Counted from the stretch's first letter, positions 8,178 to 16,935 are shown. The stretch is 64,000 nt of DNA from Streptomyces kaniharaensis (GCF_009569385.1 NZ_WBOF01000001.1:3606001-3670000); one strand, 5' to 3'. The notes: a model not told the origin generated them from the letters alone. Numbers and translations: made by a program.

Positions 8178-9259
8178 TGAGCTGGTTCGGAGATGCGTGA
8201 GCAGTAGCGGCAGATTCGATCGATGATCTGGTCGGCGGTCTTGGTCCACCTGAACGGCTTGGCGCTCTCGTTCCAAACCTTGATCCAGTTCTCAAGGCTG
8301 GCCTTGAGGTCGTCCAGCGAGCAGTGCACGCCGCGTTCGAGGCAACGCCGTTCCAGTTCGGCGAACCACCGCTCGACCTGGTTGATCCACGACGAGTACG
8401 TCGGCGTGAAGTGCAGCTGAAAACGCGGATGCGCCAGCAGCCAGCGATGCACCACGGGCGCCTTGTGAGCCGACAGGTTGTCGCAGATCACGTGGACCGC
8501 CAGACCGGGCTCGGTCTGGCGGTCGATCTCGTCGAGGAAGTCCCGGAAGTCCACCGCCCGGTGCTGAGCCGACAGCTTCCCGATCACCTTTCCGGTCGCG
8601 ATGTCCAGGGCCGCGAACAGGTCGACGGTGCCGTGGCGGACGTAGTCGAAACTGCGGCGCTCGGGCACCCCGGGCAGCATCGGCAGCACCGGGGCGGTCC
8701 GCTCCAGTGCCTGGATCTGCGGTTTCTCGTCGACCGCGAACACCGCCGCGTTCGCCGGCGGCGCCAGGTAGAGGCCCACGACGTCCCGGATCTTGTCGAT
8801 CAGCTGCGGGTCCGGGGAGACCTTGAACACCTCCGTGCGCCAGGGCTGCAGCCCGAACGCGTGCCAGATCCGCAGCACGCTGGAGGGTGAGATGCCGATC
8901 TTCCTGGCCAGCTCGCGTTTGGACCAGTGCGTGCCGCCGTCCGGCACCTCCTCCAGGGTTCGCACGACCACTTCCTCCACCTGGGCATCGGTGATGGTAC
9001 GTGGGACCCCGGGGCGCGGCTCGTCTGTCAGGCCGTCCAGCCGTGCGCGCAGGAACCGGGCCCGCCACTTCGTCACGGTCCCGCGGTTCACGCCCAGTCG
9101 GGCCGCCACCGCGAGGTTGCTGCCGCCCTCCGCACACGCCAGGACGATCCGTGCCCGCAGGGCCAGCCCCTGCGCGGTCGTCCGGCGCTTCACCCAGCCC
9201 TGCAACACCTGCCGCTCCGCCTCGGAGAGCACAAGCGGCTTCAGCCTGCTGTCACCCAC
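8174..9259 (-). CDS. IS630 family transposase
   Basis: About 361 residues from a GTG start (VGDSRLKPLVLSEAE); an in-frame ATG at 9331 would add 24 residues and is the alternative. The N-terminal third has paired helix-turn-helix segments (LAVAARLGVNRGTVTKWRAR and KRELARKIGISPSSVLRIW). The catalytic DDE triad is visible in AVDEKPQ, VICDNLSAHK and PTYSSWINQVERWF, with the spacing usual for IS630 enzymes. The frame is undamaged, so the enzyme is probably active. The TAG stop is not encoded inside the element: the codon uses the target-site TA plus one flanking base. Confidence 0.95.
   Translation of the reverse strand: MGDSRLKPLVLSEAERQVLQGWVKRRTTAQGLALRARIVLACAEGGSNLAVAARLGVNRGTVTKWRARFLRARLDGLTDEPRPGVPRTITDAQVEEVVVRTLEEVPDGGTHWSKRELARKIGISPSSVLRIWHAFGLQPWRTEVFKVSPDPQLIDKIRDVVGLYLAPPANAAVFAVDEKPQIQALERTAPVLPMLPGVPERRSFDYVRHGTVDLFAALDIATGKVIGKLSAQHRAVDFRDFLDEIDRQTEPGLAVHVICDNLSAHKAPVVHRWLLAHPRFQLHFTPTYSSWINQVERWFAELERRCLERGVHCSLDDLKASLENWIKVWNESAKPFRWTKTADQIIDRICRYCSRISEPAH
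8177..8192 (+). repeat. IS terminal inverted repeat (transposase 3' end)
   Basis: GTGAGCTGGTTCGGAG, a perfect complement of the other end. It is immediately preceded by the TA duplication at 8175-8176. Confidence 0.93.
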
Positions 9260-9347
9260 GCACCCCAGCACACCGCGCCCAAGGCCCAAGCCGCAGCCGT
9301 TCCCAGGAAGTCGGTACGCACGGCAACTCATGAGGCGACGGACCGAC

Positions 9348-9363
9348 TCCGAACCAGCTCACT
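9348..9363 (-). repeat. IS terminal inverted repeat (transposase 5' end)
   Basis: CTCCGAACCAGCTCAC, a perfect complement of the repeat at the other end. It is followed by the TA duplication at 9364-9365. Confidence 0.93.
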
Positions 9364-9373
9364 AGGGCCCCGC

Positions 9374-9418
9374 CCTCGGCGCGTGGGCTCAGTCCTCAAG
9401 GAGCGGCGCGCCGAGGGG
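9374..9418. terminator. Bidirectional terminator between peptidase/IS and chitinase
   Basis: Perfect 11-bp arms CCCTCGGCGCG / CGCGCCGAGGG with a 23-base loop. Before the IS inserted it would have lain about eight bases after the peptidase stop codon, and it also lies just past the convergent chitinase gene. It presumably served both. Confidence 0.65.
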
Positions 9419-9437
9419 AGTTACGGCCTCGCGGCGC

Positions 9438-11009
9438 TCACGGCATCCGGTGGACGAACGGGCCGACCGTGGTGGAGAACGCGTTGCCGTTGTTGGCGTC
9501 CCAGTTGGTGGACCAGGTCATCGCGCCGCGGATGGTCGGCCACTTTGCCGGCGGCACGAAGCCGCCGCAGCCGTTGCCGGTGGCCAGGCAGTTCAGCGCG
9601 TTGTTCACCACCGCAGGGTCGACGTAGCCGCTGCCCGCCGCCCGGCCGGAGGCGGGGACGCCGATGCCGACCTGGTCGGGCCGCAGGCCGCCCTGGATGT
9701 GGGTGCAGACCTGCGAGGTGATGAAGTCGACGGTGCCCTGGTTGTAGACCTTGCCGTCACAGCCGTTCATGCCGCCCGAGTTGTAGAACTGGGTGTTGAC
9801 GACGGTGAGGATGTCCTTGGTGTTCAGCGCCAGTTGGAAGTAGGCGCCGGCGGTGCTGTACATCCCGATGGTCTCGGGGGCCATGGTGAGGACGAACCCC
9901 CCACCGGCCTTGGCCCGCAGAGCGTGCAGCGCGTCGCCGAGCGGGCCGGGCTGGACGCCGTTCTCCAGGTCGACGTCGATGCCGTCGAAGCCGTAATCCC
10001 TGAGGATCGAGTAGGCGCTGTCGGCGAACGCGGCACCGGCCGTGGCGTCGCCGACGGTGATCGCGCCGTTCTGGCCGCCGATGGAGAGGACGACCTTCTT
10101 GCCGGCCGCCTGCTTGGCCCTGATGTCGGCGCGGAACTGCGCGTCCGTGTAGCCGCCGAGGGCCTTGGACAGGCCCGGGTCCAGGGTGAAGCCGATCGCG
10201 CCGGTCCGGGTCGGCACGGCGTCGGCGAAGGAGACCGCGATGACGTCGTAGGCGCTTTGGACGTCGCCCAGGCGCTGCGGGGTCGAGCCGTTGTCGAAGT
10301 TCTGCCAGTAGCCGGTGACGACGTGCGCGGGCAGGCCGGTGGCCGGCGGGGTGGTGCCGGTCGCGGTGGCCGTCGGCGAGGCGGTCGCGGTCGGCGTGGC
10401 GGTCCGGGTGGGGGTGACCGTCGGGGTGGCGGTCGGTGACGGGGTGGCCGTGGCGGTCGGGCTCGGCGTCGGGGCGCCGCCCGGGCCGATCAGGCTGACG
10501 TCGTCGGCGAGGTAGGCGCCCTGGCCGTACCAGCCGTGCAGGTACAGCGTGACGCTGGTGGCGCCGGGCCCGGTGGTGAAGGTGGTGGACAGCTGGTTCC
10601 AGCTGCTCTGGCCGGACCACGTGCTCGGGTCGGTGCCGCCGGTGCCGCGCGCGCCGAGGTAGACGTACGGGCCCTGGACCCACGCGCTCAGCGAGTAGCC
10701 GGTGTCGGGCAGCACGCTGATGGTCTGGGTGCACTCGGCGGTGTCCGCGGCGCCCGGCGTGGCCTGGAGCGCGCCGGTGCCGGAGTGGACCGGACTGCCG
10801 ACGGCAGTGGCGGTGCCGGTGCAGGTCCAGCCGGCCAGGCCGCTCTCGAAGCCGCCGTTGGCGACCAGGTTGCCAAGGGCCGCGCCGGCGCCGCCGGCGA
10901 AGAGGGCGAGGCCGCCGCCGGCCAGGGCGAGGGCGGTCGCACCGGCCGCGACGGCCGGGAGGGGGCTGCGCCGGCGCTCGTGCGCGGGCTGGTTCGGCGT
11001 ACGGGCCAT
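9438..11009 (-). CDS. Secreted family 18 chitinase with N-terminal carbohydrate-binding module
   Basis: Predicted protein of 523 residues. The ATG at MARTPNQPAHERR is chosen because it gives a twin-basic, Ala-rich export signal (about residues 1-45). Next comes a CBM-like beta-sandwich (NGGFESGLAGWTCTG... to about 175), a Thr/Pro/Ala linker to about 225, then a GH18 catalytic domain. The catalytic motif DGIDVDLE (Glu about 349) and SIGG are intact, and AMTWSTNWD is typical of bacterial ChiC/ChiD-type enzymes. It hydrolyses chitin to chito-oligosaccharides outside the cell. Regulation by DasR is likely from the dre-like site upstream. It overlaps nothing and is monocistronic. Confidence 0.95.
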   Translation of the reverse strand: MARTPNQPAHERRRSPLPAVAAGATALALAGGGLALFAGGAGAALGNLVANGGFESGLAGWTCTGTATAVGSPVHSGTGALQATPGAADTAECTQTISVLPDTGYSLSAWVQGPYVYLGARGTGGTDPSTWSGQSSWNQLSTTFTTGPGATSVTLYLHGWYGQGAYLADDVSLIGPGGAPTPSPTATATPSPTATPTVTPTRTATPTATASPTATATGTTPPATGLPAHVVTGYWQNFDNGSTPQRLGDVQSAYDVIAVSFADAVPTRTGAIGFTLDPGLSKALGGYTDAQFRADIRAKQAAGKKVVLSIGGQNGAITVGDATAGAAFADSAYSILRDYGFDGIDVDLENGVQPGPLGDALHALRAKAGGGFVLTMAPETIGMYSTAGAYFQLALNTKDILTVVNTQFYNSGGMNGCDGKVYNQGTVDFITSQVCTHIQGGLRPDQVGIGVPASGRAAGSGYVDPAVVNNALNCLATGNGCGGFVPPAKWPTIRGAMTWSTNWDANNGNAFSTTVGPFVHRMP

Positions 11010-11405
11010 GGGAGTGACGCTCCTGGGGAAGAAGCGGCCGCCGCGGTGGGGGGCGCGGCGGCCGCGTGTGGGGGAAGGGAGATCCGCAGAAGGTGCAGGG
11101 GGAGGGGCGGGGGCCGCGATCCGGTCCGCCGAGCTCGTTCCGTCCTGGTTCACAAGCTGGACTAGACCATTGCCGGTCGTCAAGCACCGGACCGACGGCT
11201 TACGGTTGCCTTAAGGAAGCGGAGACCGTTCCGTGTCCGGCGCCGTGGCGCGGCTCACCGGCGCCCGACACGCCCGCTGCGACAAACTTCGTACAGGACC
11301 GTGACCAGACCGCTACCTGCGGCTTTCCCGGCCGCCCGCCTGCCGGAGTAGGCTGCGCCGGGGTGGTGACGAACCCGATGAAATGAGCACGGAGGGGCCG
11401 AGACA
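11010..11405. other. Divergent promoter region of chitinase and uppS
   Basis: About 400 bases without a gene. It holds the dre-like operator at 11156-11171 on the chitinase side. On the other side lies the uppS leader, where a purine-rich GCACGGAGGGGCCGAGACA directly precedes the uppS ATG. Confidence 0.6.
11156..11171. promoter_or_regulatory. dre-like operator (DasR site) of the chitinase gene
   Basis: Read on the chitinase strand the site is AATGGTCTAGTCCAGC. The known DasR consensus in Streptomyces is close to ACTGGTCTAGACCACT, and the core TGGTCTAG(A/T)CCA matches with a single substitution. It lies about 150 bases upstream of the chitinase start. DasR is a GntR-family repressor released by glucosamine phosphates, so the enzyme would be induced by chitin breakdown products. 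Confidence 0.8.
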
Positions 11406-12200
11406 ATGGGTCTGCGCGATGTCGTGGAACGCACGCCGGGGCTGCGCACCCTGCTGGACGGTATGTACGGGCTCTACGGCCGCCGGGTCGAGGTCCACCT
11501 GGCGCGCACCCCGCACCACATCGGCGTGATCCTGGACGGCAACCGCCGCTGGGCCAAGGCCACCGGCGGCTCCACCGCGTACGGCCACCAGCGCGGCGCC
11601 GACAAGATCAGCGAGTTCCTCGGCTGGTGCGACGAGACGCACGTCAAGGTCGTCACCCTCTGGATGCTCTCCACCGACAACCTCGACCGGCCCGCCGACG
11701 AACTCGTCCCGCTGCTCGGGATCATCGAGGACGCCGTGACCGGCCTCGCCGCCGCCCGCCGCTGGAAGGTGCACCCGGTCGGCGCGCTGGACCTGCTCCC
11801 GCAGCACACCGCCGACGTGCTCAAGCGGGCCGCCGAGGAGACCGCCGGGATCGACGGCATCACCGTCAACGTCGCGGTCGGCTACGGCGGCCGGCACGAG
11901 ATCGCCGACGCCGTCCGCTCGCTGCTCCAGGAGCACGCCGGGCGCGGCACCTCGATCGAGGAACTGGCCGAGATCCTGGACGTCGAGCACATCGCCGAGC
12001 ACCTCTACACCCGCAACCAGCCCGACCCGGACCTGATCATCCGCACCTCGGGCGAACAGCGCCTCTCCGGCTTCCTGCTCTGGCAGAGCGCGCACAGCGA
12101 GTTCTACTTCTGCGAGGCGTACTGGCCGGCCTTCCGCAAGGTCGACTTCCTGCGGGCGCTGCGCGCGTACGAGGAGCGGCACCGGCGGATGGGCCTCTGA
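11406..12200 (+). CDS. uppS: Isoprenyl (cis-prenyl) transferase, UPP synthase family
   Basis: Predicted protein of 264 residues, the family norm. It condenses isopentenyl diphosphate units in cis to build the polyprenyl carrier lipid for cell-wall synthesis. The signature HIGVILDGNRRWAK carries the catalytic Asp; the C-terminal signature DLIIRTSGEQRLSGFLLWQ and the SEFYF segment are intact. The ATG follows a GGAGG-like sequence. Streptomycetes often carry two such genes for different chain lengths, and the sequence alone does not tell which this is. It is cytosolic or membrane-associated. Confidence 0.95.
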   Translation: MGLRDVVERTPGLRTLLDGMYGLYGRRVEVHLARTPHHIGVILDGNRRWAKATGGSTAYGHQRGADKISEFLGWCDETHVKVVTLWMLSTDNLDRPADELVPLLGIIEDAVTGLAAARRWKVHPVGALDLLPQHTADVLKRAAEETAGIDGITVNVAVGYGGRHEIADAVRSLLQEHAGRGTSIEELAEILDVEHIAEHLYTRNQPDPDLIIRTSGEQRLSGFLLWQSAHSEFYFCEAYWPAFRKVDFLRALRAYEERHRRMGL

Positions 12201-12407
12201 CCCCGCCGGCCGACCCCCAGTAGGGCTGGCCTACCCGGCCTCCGCGCGAGGCCAAACGTTCACCGGCAATGATCCGTCAGTTCGCCGGGGGCACGAATGC
12301 ACCGCCCCTCGCCTGGGAATACTCCGGTCAGTCCGGTCCCGAGGCCACCGGGGCAGCGGGGGCCGGCTTGCCGCGGATGACGCAGGGTCATTCGCTCTGG
12401 AGGCCTA

Positions 12408-13739
12408 GTGGTCAGTTCCAAGAGCCGCCGGACACCAGACCGGCGCACGTACGTTCTCGACACCAGCGTGCTTCTGGCGGACCCTCTCGCCATGACCCGC
12501 TTCGAGGAGCACGAGGTCGTCCTCCCGGTGGTGGTCGTCACCGAGTTGGAGGCCAAGCGACACCACCCCGAGCTGGGCTACTTCGCCCGCCAGGCGTTGC
12601 GACTGCTCGACGACTACCGGATCCGCCACGGACGGCTCGACGAGCCGATCCCGGTCGGCGAGCTCGGCGGCACCATCCGGGTCGAGCTCAACCACTCCGA
12701 CCTGTCGATACTGCCGGTCGGCTACCGGGCCGGCGGTGAGGCGGACACCCGGATCCTCGCGGTCGCCCGCAACCTGCAGGCCGAGGGCTACGACGTCACC
12801 GTCGTCTCCAAGGACCTGCCGCTGCGGATCAAGGCCAGTTCGGTGGGCCTGCTCGCCGAGGAGTACCGGGCCGAGCTGGCGATCACCTCCGGCTGGACGG
12901 GCATGGCCGAGCTGCACGTCCGGGCCGAGGACGTGGACGCGTTGTTCGCGGCCGGTCATGACGCCGCGGTCGACATCGAGGAGGCCGCAGGGCTGCCCGT
13001 CCACACCGGACTGGTGCTCACGTCGGAGCGCGGCCGGGCGCTAGGCCGGGTCGCCGGGGACGGGCGGATCCGGCTGGTGCGCGGCGAGCGGGAGGCGTTC
13101 GGCCTGCGCGGGCGCAGCGCCGAGCAGCGGGTGGCGCTGGACCTGCTGCTCGACCCGGACGTCGGCATCGTCTCGATGGGTGGCCGGGCCGGCACCGGCA
13201 AGTCCGCGCTGGCGCTCTGTGCGGGGCTGGAGGCGGTGCTGGAGCGGAGGCAGCATCGCAAGGTGATGGTCTTCCGGCCGCTGTACGCGGTCGGCGGCCA
13301 GGAGCTCGGCTATCTGCCGGGCTCCGAGACGGAGAAGATGAGCCCCTGGGCGCAGGCGGTCTTCGACACCCTCTCCGCCGTCACCACCCCGGACGTGATC
13401 GAGGAGGTCATCGCGCGGGGGATGCTGGAGGTCCTGCCGCTCACCCACATCCGGGGGCGCTCGCTGCACGACGCCTTCGTGATCGTGGACGAGGCGCAGT
13501 CGCTGGAGCGGAACGTCCTGCTGACGGTGCTGTCCCGGATCGGCCAGGGCTCGCGGGTGGTGCTCACCCACGACGTGGCGCAGCGGGACAACCTCCGGGT
13601 GGGCCGGTACGACGGTGTGGTGGCGGTGGTGGAGAAGCTGAAGGGGCATCCGCTGTTCGCGCACATCACGCTCACCCGCTCGGAGCGTTCGCCGATCGCG
13701 GCGCTGGTCACGGAGATGCTGGAGGACATCAGCCCGTGA
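12408..13739 (+). CDS. PhoH family protein: PIN domain fused to PhoH ATPase
   Basis: Predicted protein of 443 residues from a GTG start with GGAGG four to five bases upstream. Residues about 12-150 form a PIN nuclease-like domain ([12 protein letters not shown], with acidic residues TELEAK and [11 protein letters not shown]). The C-terminal half is a PhoH ATPase with P-loop [13 protein letters not shown] near residue 259 and Walker B FVIVDEAQ near 359. PIN-PhoH (PhoH2) proteins are RNA helicase/ribonucleases in actinobacteria. The PhoAT antitoxin-like partner sometimes found upstream is not evident in the preceding 200 bases. Confidence 0.92.
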   Translation: MVSSKSRRTPDRRTYVLDTSVLLADPLAMTRFEEHEVVLPVVVVTELEAKRHHPELGYFARQALRLLDDYRIRHGRLDEPIPVGELGGTIRVELNHSDLSILPVGYRAGGEADTRILAVARNLQAEGYDVTVVSKDLPLRIKASSVGLLAEEYRAELAITSGWTGMAELHVRAEDVDALFAAGHDAAVDIEEAAGLPVHTGLVLTSERGRALGRVAGDGRIRLVRGEREAFGLRGRSAEQRVALDLLLDPDVGIVSMGGRAGTGKSALALCAGLEAVLERRQHRKVMVFRPLYAVGGQELGYLPGSETEKMSPWAQAVFDTLSAVTTPDVIEEVIARGMLEVLPLTHIRGRSLHDAFVIVDEAQSLERNVLLTVLSRIGQGSRVVLTHDVAQRDNLRVGRYDGVVAVVEKLKGHPLFAHITLTRSERSPIAALVTEMLEDISP

Positions 13740-13788
13740 TCCGCCCCTGACCGGGACATAGTCGGACAATCCGGTCAACTCCGGGCGT

Positions 13789-13824
13789 GAGGCCCGCTCC
13801 TGACGGGGCGGGCCTCGCCCCTTT
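13789..13824 (+). terminator. Terminator after the PhoH gene
   Basis: Perfect 9-bp stem GAGGCCCGC / GCGGGCCTC with a 10-base loop, followed by GCCCCTTT, starting about 50 bases after the stop. Confidence 0.75.
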
Positions 13825-14188
13825 CATCACATCGAGTGGTTTCTGTCCGGAGAACTCCCGTGCGATCGATGTGACATGCGCCACGTGGGCGGGAATTGCG
13901 TCGACCGTGCCCGGTGCGGCATGGTGAGGGTTCTGTCAGGCCCCGCGTACGGCGCGGCAGGGCTTCCGGACCCCGGAAGTCCGGCCCGGAAGGTCCACCA
14001 ACTTCGGTCGGTGGACGCACAATTGAAGACCGATGAGCCGTACGCCGCCCGATTCCAACGCCCGGTCGCCTCACCTCGGCCGGACGCCGGGCCAGCACCT
14101 CCCGTGACCAGAGCACCTGCGGAGGTCCGTGCCAAGGGGCATGTTGCGCCCGTACGGTCACGCGTGGGCGATGCTGGAAGGAATCCAT
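13825..14188 (+). other. Long structured leader of the SLT transglycosylase gene
   Basis: About 360 bases without a convincing gene. It contains small perfect hairpins: CTTCCGG-ACC-CCGGAAG, and TCCACC / GGTGGA around a 10-base loop. Long structured leaders before exported cell-wall hydrolases often hold riboswitches in Streptomyces, but I cannot match a known riboswitch consensus here. Confidence 0.4.
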
Positions 14189-14926
14189 GTGACTCGGATC
14201 TCGGTCCGGGGAGTTGCTGTGGCCTCCGCCACCGCCGTCACCGCAGTCGGTGCCGTCGTGGGTATGGCCTCGGGCAGCGAGGGCAAGGCCACGCAGACGG
14301 TCGACGTCGCCGGCGCGACCCTGCTTGCCGAAGTCCCCTCTGGCGCCCAGGCGCAGACCATCAGTGACAACATCGGCCAGCAGGCATCCGCCCAGCAGGC
14401 CTCCGCCGACGCCGCCGCCAAGGCCGCCGCCGAGCAGAAGGCCGCCGAGGAGGCCGCGCGCCAGAAGGCCGCCGCGGACGCCCAGGCGAAGGCCGATGCC
14501 CAGGCCAAGGCCGACGCCGCCAAGGCCGCCGAGGAGAAGCGGAAGGCCGACGAGGCCGCCGCCAACCGCTCCAAGGCCCGTTCGGCGATGGCCGCCACCG
14601 ACAGCACCAGCTCCGCGCCGGCCGTCTCGGTCACCCCGGGCTCGGTGCAGGACATGGCCCGGCAGATCGTCGGCGACGACACCCAGTTCCAGTGCTTCAG
14701 CCAGATCGTGAAGCGCGAGAGCGGCTGGGACTACACCGCGACCAACAGCAGCTCCGGCGCATACGGCCTGGTCCAGGCGCTGCCCGGCTCCAAGATGGCC
14801 TCGGCCGGCGCCGACTGGCGCACCAACCCGGCGACCCAGATCAAGTGGGGCCTCAGCTACATGAACAGCCGCTACGGCAGCCCTTGCGGCGCCTGGTCGT
14901 TCTGGCAGGCCCACAGCTGGTACTAG
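14189..14926 (+). CDS. Secreted lytic transglycosylase-like protein (SLT domain)
   Basis: About 245 residues from a GTG start with GGAAGGAA six bases upstream; longer ATG-started versions lack a ribosome site. An N-terminal hydrophobic segment (VAVASATAVTAVGAVVG) acts as signal or anchor. A long Ala/Lys/Glu coiled-coil follows (about residues 60-130), then a Ser/Ala linker and a C-terminal SLT-type domain with the catalytic Glu in VKRESGW, the GAYGLVQ motif and a final WQAHSWY. Such enzymes cleave peptidoglycan glycan strands during growth or spore germination. A very strong terminator follows. Confidence 0.88.
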   Translation: MTRISVRGVAVASATAVTAVGAVVGMASGSEGKATQTVDVAGATLLAEVPSGAQAQTISDNIGQQASAQQASADAAAKAAAEQKAAEEAARQKAAADAQAKADAQAKADAAKAAEEKRKADEAAANRSKARSAMAATDSTSSAPAVSVTPGSVQDMARQIVGDDTQFQCFSQIVKRESGWDYTATNSSSGAYGLVQALPGSKMASAGADWRTNPATQIKWGLSYMNSRYGSPCGAWSFWQAHSWY

Positions 14927-14956
14927 GAGCCACCGCCTTCACGGCGAACTCCGTGC

Positions 14957-15010
14957 CACGGCCCCCGGCCGCTCACTCGGTGAGCGGCCGGGGGCCGTGC
15001 CGTTTCTCCC
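14957..15010 (+). terminator. Strong terminator after the SLT gene
   Basis: Perfect 20-bp stem (CACGGCCCCCGGCCGCTCAC and its complement) with a three-base TCG loop, followed by a pyrimidine-rich GCCGTTTCTCCCTC. It is one of the longest perfect stems in the window. Confidence 0.9.
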
Positions 15011-15441
15011 TCGTTACCCCTCTCGCCATTTCCCTCGTGCCGACTCCGTGCCGAACAGGCGGGCCGCGCCGCCCGGGCCGCGCTGACCAGTGCGCCTGCG
15101 GGCGGTGCGGTCCTGGGTGCGGACGCGGGGCGCGGGAAGGGGTCCTGGTTGCTTCCCGCACCGGCCGGTCCGCGGACAGATGGCTTCGGGTCTGCTCCGG
15201 CTTCGGGGTCTCGTCCGACTCCTCCCCAGCGCCAGGTGACTGAAACCTCAGCGTTTGTCACCTTTTGCCGTCATTGTCGGCCCGGGCCCGGGCGTTCGAA
15301 CCGCGCCCGATCACGCCGAACCCACCGGGCGGCCGGACTTGCCGCACCCCGGCCGGGTAGCGTCATCCCTGACGGCCGTGGCGGGACCCACGGCGTACCG
15401 CCGGGCACCGGCGGACCGGCACGGGAGCGGCGGTAGCGAGG
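15011..15441. other. 430-base region upstream of the AI-2E-type transporter
   Basis: No gene is supported. A GGTGAC / GTCACC inverted repeat brackets CTCAGCGTTT, and a GC-rich palindrome CGGGCCCGGGC lies nearby. It probably contains the promoter of the following membrane-protein gene. Open frames here lack codon bias. Confidence 0.35.
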
Positions 15442-16857
15442 ATGGCGCGGGGCGGGAAGGCCTTCAAGGCCGTGGCCAAGGGCATGGCCGTGGTGGCGAG
15501 CGCGGCCGCCGTGATCGAACGGCGCCGGCGTGCCGCGATGACGGCCGACCCGCACGACGTCGAGGCGCCTGCCGTCCCCGCCCTGCCCGAGGCGGCCGGA
15601 CCGCTCCCCGTCCCGCGCACCGACCCGGACCCGACGCCGCCCGCCTCCGCCCCCGCGGCACCGGCCGCGCCCGCCACGCACGGTGCCCACGGGCGGGACC
15701 TCCACCCCGGCCGGCCCGCCACCCCGGCCGAGGCCGTGCCGTGGGGCCTGCGGGTGGCCGCCGAGTCGACCTGGCGGCTGCTGCTCCTCGGCGCCGCGCT
15801 CTACGTCGTCTTCTACGTCGTCGACATGCTGCGCCTGGTCGCCTTCGCGGTGCTGGCCTCGCTGCTGATCTCCGCGCTGCTGGAGCCCTCCGTCTCCTGG
15901 CTGCGCCGCCACGGCGTGCCGCGCTCGCTCGCGGCCGGCGGGGTGTTCCTGAGCGGTCTGGCCGGAATCGGGCTGGTGGGCTGGTTCGTGGTCTGGCAGG
16001 TCAGCACCAACCTGTCCACCGTCACCAGCCAGGTCCAGCGGGGTGTGATCCAGCTGCGGGACTGGCTGACCACCGGCCCGCTGCACCTGACCCAGCAGCA
16101 GATCGCCGACTTCGCCAACCAGATCACCAAGGCGATCACCACCAACACCGACCAGATCACCTCGGCCTCGCTCACCGGCGCGCAGATCGCCGTCGAGGTG
16201 CTGACCGCCGTGCTGATGACCTTCTTCACCACCTTCTTCTTCCTCTACGACGGTGAGCGGATCTGGAGCTGGGCACTGCGCGGGCTGCCCCGGCAATCCC
16301 GCTTCGCGATGGCCGGGGCCGGCCCGAAGGCCTGGACGACGCTCACCGCGTACGTGCGCGGCACCGTCTGCGTGGCGTTCATCGACGCGGTCTGCGTCGG
16401 CGTGGGCATCGACCTGCTCGGCGTGCCGCTGGCGATGCCGCTGGCCGTGATCATCTTCCTGGGCGCCTTCGTCCCGCTGGTCGGCGCACTCGTCACGGGT
16501 ACCGCCGCGGTGCTGATCGCCCTGGTCACCCAGGGGCCGTGGACGGCGCTGATGGTGCTCGTCGTGCTGGTCGCGGTGATGCAGATCGAGAGCCACGTGC
16601 TCCAGCCGCTCATCCTCGGCCGTGCCGTCCGGGTCCACCCGCTGGGCGTCGTCCTCGGTGTCGCGGCCGGCAGCATCATCGGAGGCATCGGCGGCGCGGT
16701 CGTCGCCGTCCCGCTGATCGCCGTCACCAACACCGTGGTCACGCACCTGCGCCGCCGCAACGAGGCCGGCCAGGCCGTCTTCACCGCCATGGAGAACGCC
16801 CGCGAGGCCGCCGAACGCACCGCGGCCGCTCCGCCCGCCGCCCCGGCTGCCGACTGA
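15442..16857 (+). CDS. AI-2E family (PerM-type) transporter
   Basis: Predicted protein of 471 residues. A 95-residue Pro/Ala-rich cytoplasmic leader is followed by the AI-2E transporter domain: paired membrane helices (LLLLGAALYVVFYVVDML, FAVLASLLISALLEP), an extracellular amphipathic region (QVSTNLSTVTSQVQ...), then a C-terminal helix bundle with FFTTFFFLYDGERIW and the conserved LIGRAVRVHPL-like segment (LILGRAVRVHPLGV). Family members export small molecules or act as Na+/H+ antiporters; the name does not prove autoinducer-2 transport. It is a single-gene unit with a strong terminator after it. Confidence 0.9.
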   Translation: MARGGKAFKAVAKGMAVVASAAAVIERRRRAAMTADPHDVEAPAVPALPEAAGPLPVPRTDPDPTPPASAPAAPAAPATHGAHGRDLHPGRPATPAEAVPWGLRVAAESTWRLLLLGAALYVVFYVVDMLRLVAFAVLASLLISALLEPSVSWLRRHGVPRSLAAGGVFLSGLAGIGLVGWFVVWQVSTNLSTVTSQVQRGVIQLRDWLTTGPLHLTQQQIADFANQITKAITTNTDQITSASLTGAQIAVEVLTAVLMTFFTTFFFLYDGERIWSWALRGLPRQSRFAMAGAGPKAWTTLTAYVRGTVCVAFIDAVCVGVGIDLLGVPLAMPLAVIIFLGAFVPLVGALVTGTAAVLIALVTQGPWTALMVLVVLVAVMQIESHVLQPLILGRAVRVHPLGVVLGVAAGSIIGGIGGAVVAVPLIAVTNTVVTHLRRRNEAGQAVFTAMENAREAAERTAAAPPAAPAAD

Positions 16858-16875
16858 CGGCGGCGCGAACGCCGA

Positions 16876-16910
16876 CGGGCCCCGCCGGACGGTGTGTCCG
16901 GCGGGGCCCG
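16876..16910. terminator. Bidirectional terminator between AI-2E gene and ahpD
   Basis: Perfect 15-bp stem CGGGCCCCGCCGGAC / GTCCGGCGGGGCCCG with a five-base loop, between convergent genes. Confidence 0.85.
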
Positions 16911-16935
16911 TGGTGGCTCTTCGTGGGTGGGTCCG

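Larger units (their letters stand above)
8177..9363. mobile_element. IS630-type insertion sequence, complete
   Basis: A 1187-base element with perfect 16-bp terminal inverted repeats (GTGAGCTGGTTCGGAG and its complement) and one transposase gene. It is flanked on each side by TA within the larger sequence CTAG, as expected for the TA target duplication of the IS630/Tc1 superfamily. The perfect ends and intact transposase suggest a recent arrival. It sits exactly in the stop codon of the prepilin-peptidase-like gene. Confidence 0.93.

Noticed and set aside
10320..10480. Short tandem repeats in the chitinase gene
   Set aside because: They encode the Thr/Pro/Ala linker between the binding module and the catalytic domain, a normal feature of secreted glycosidases.
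13825..14188. Cyclic di-AMP (ydaO-type) riboswitch before the SLT gene
   Set aside because: The genomic context is right, but I could not find the conserved core segments by eye, so it is only listed as a structured leader.
14400..14580. Repeated GCCAAGGCC-type sequence in the SLT gene
   Set aside because: This is the coding sequence of an Ala/Lys coiled coil, not a CRISPR or other DNA repeat element.
15271..16746. Long antisense frame over the AI-2E-type gene rich in His, Asp and Gln
   Set aside because: The composition reflects the reverse complement of a biased hydrophobic gene. There is no ribosome site or homology.
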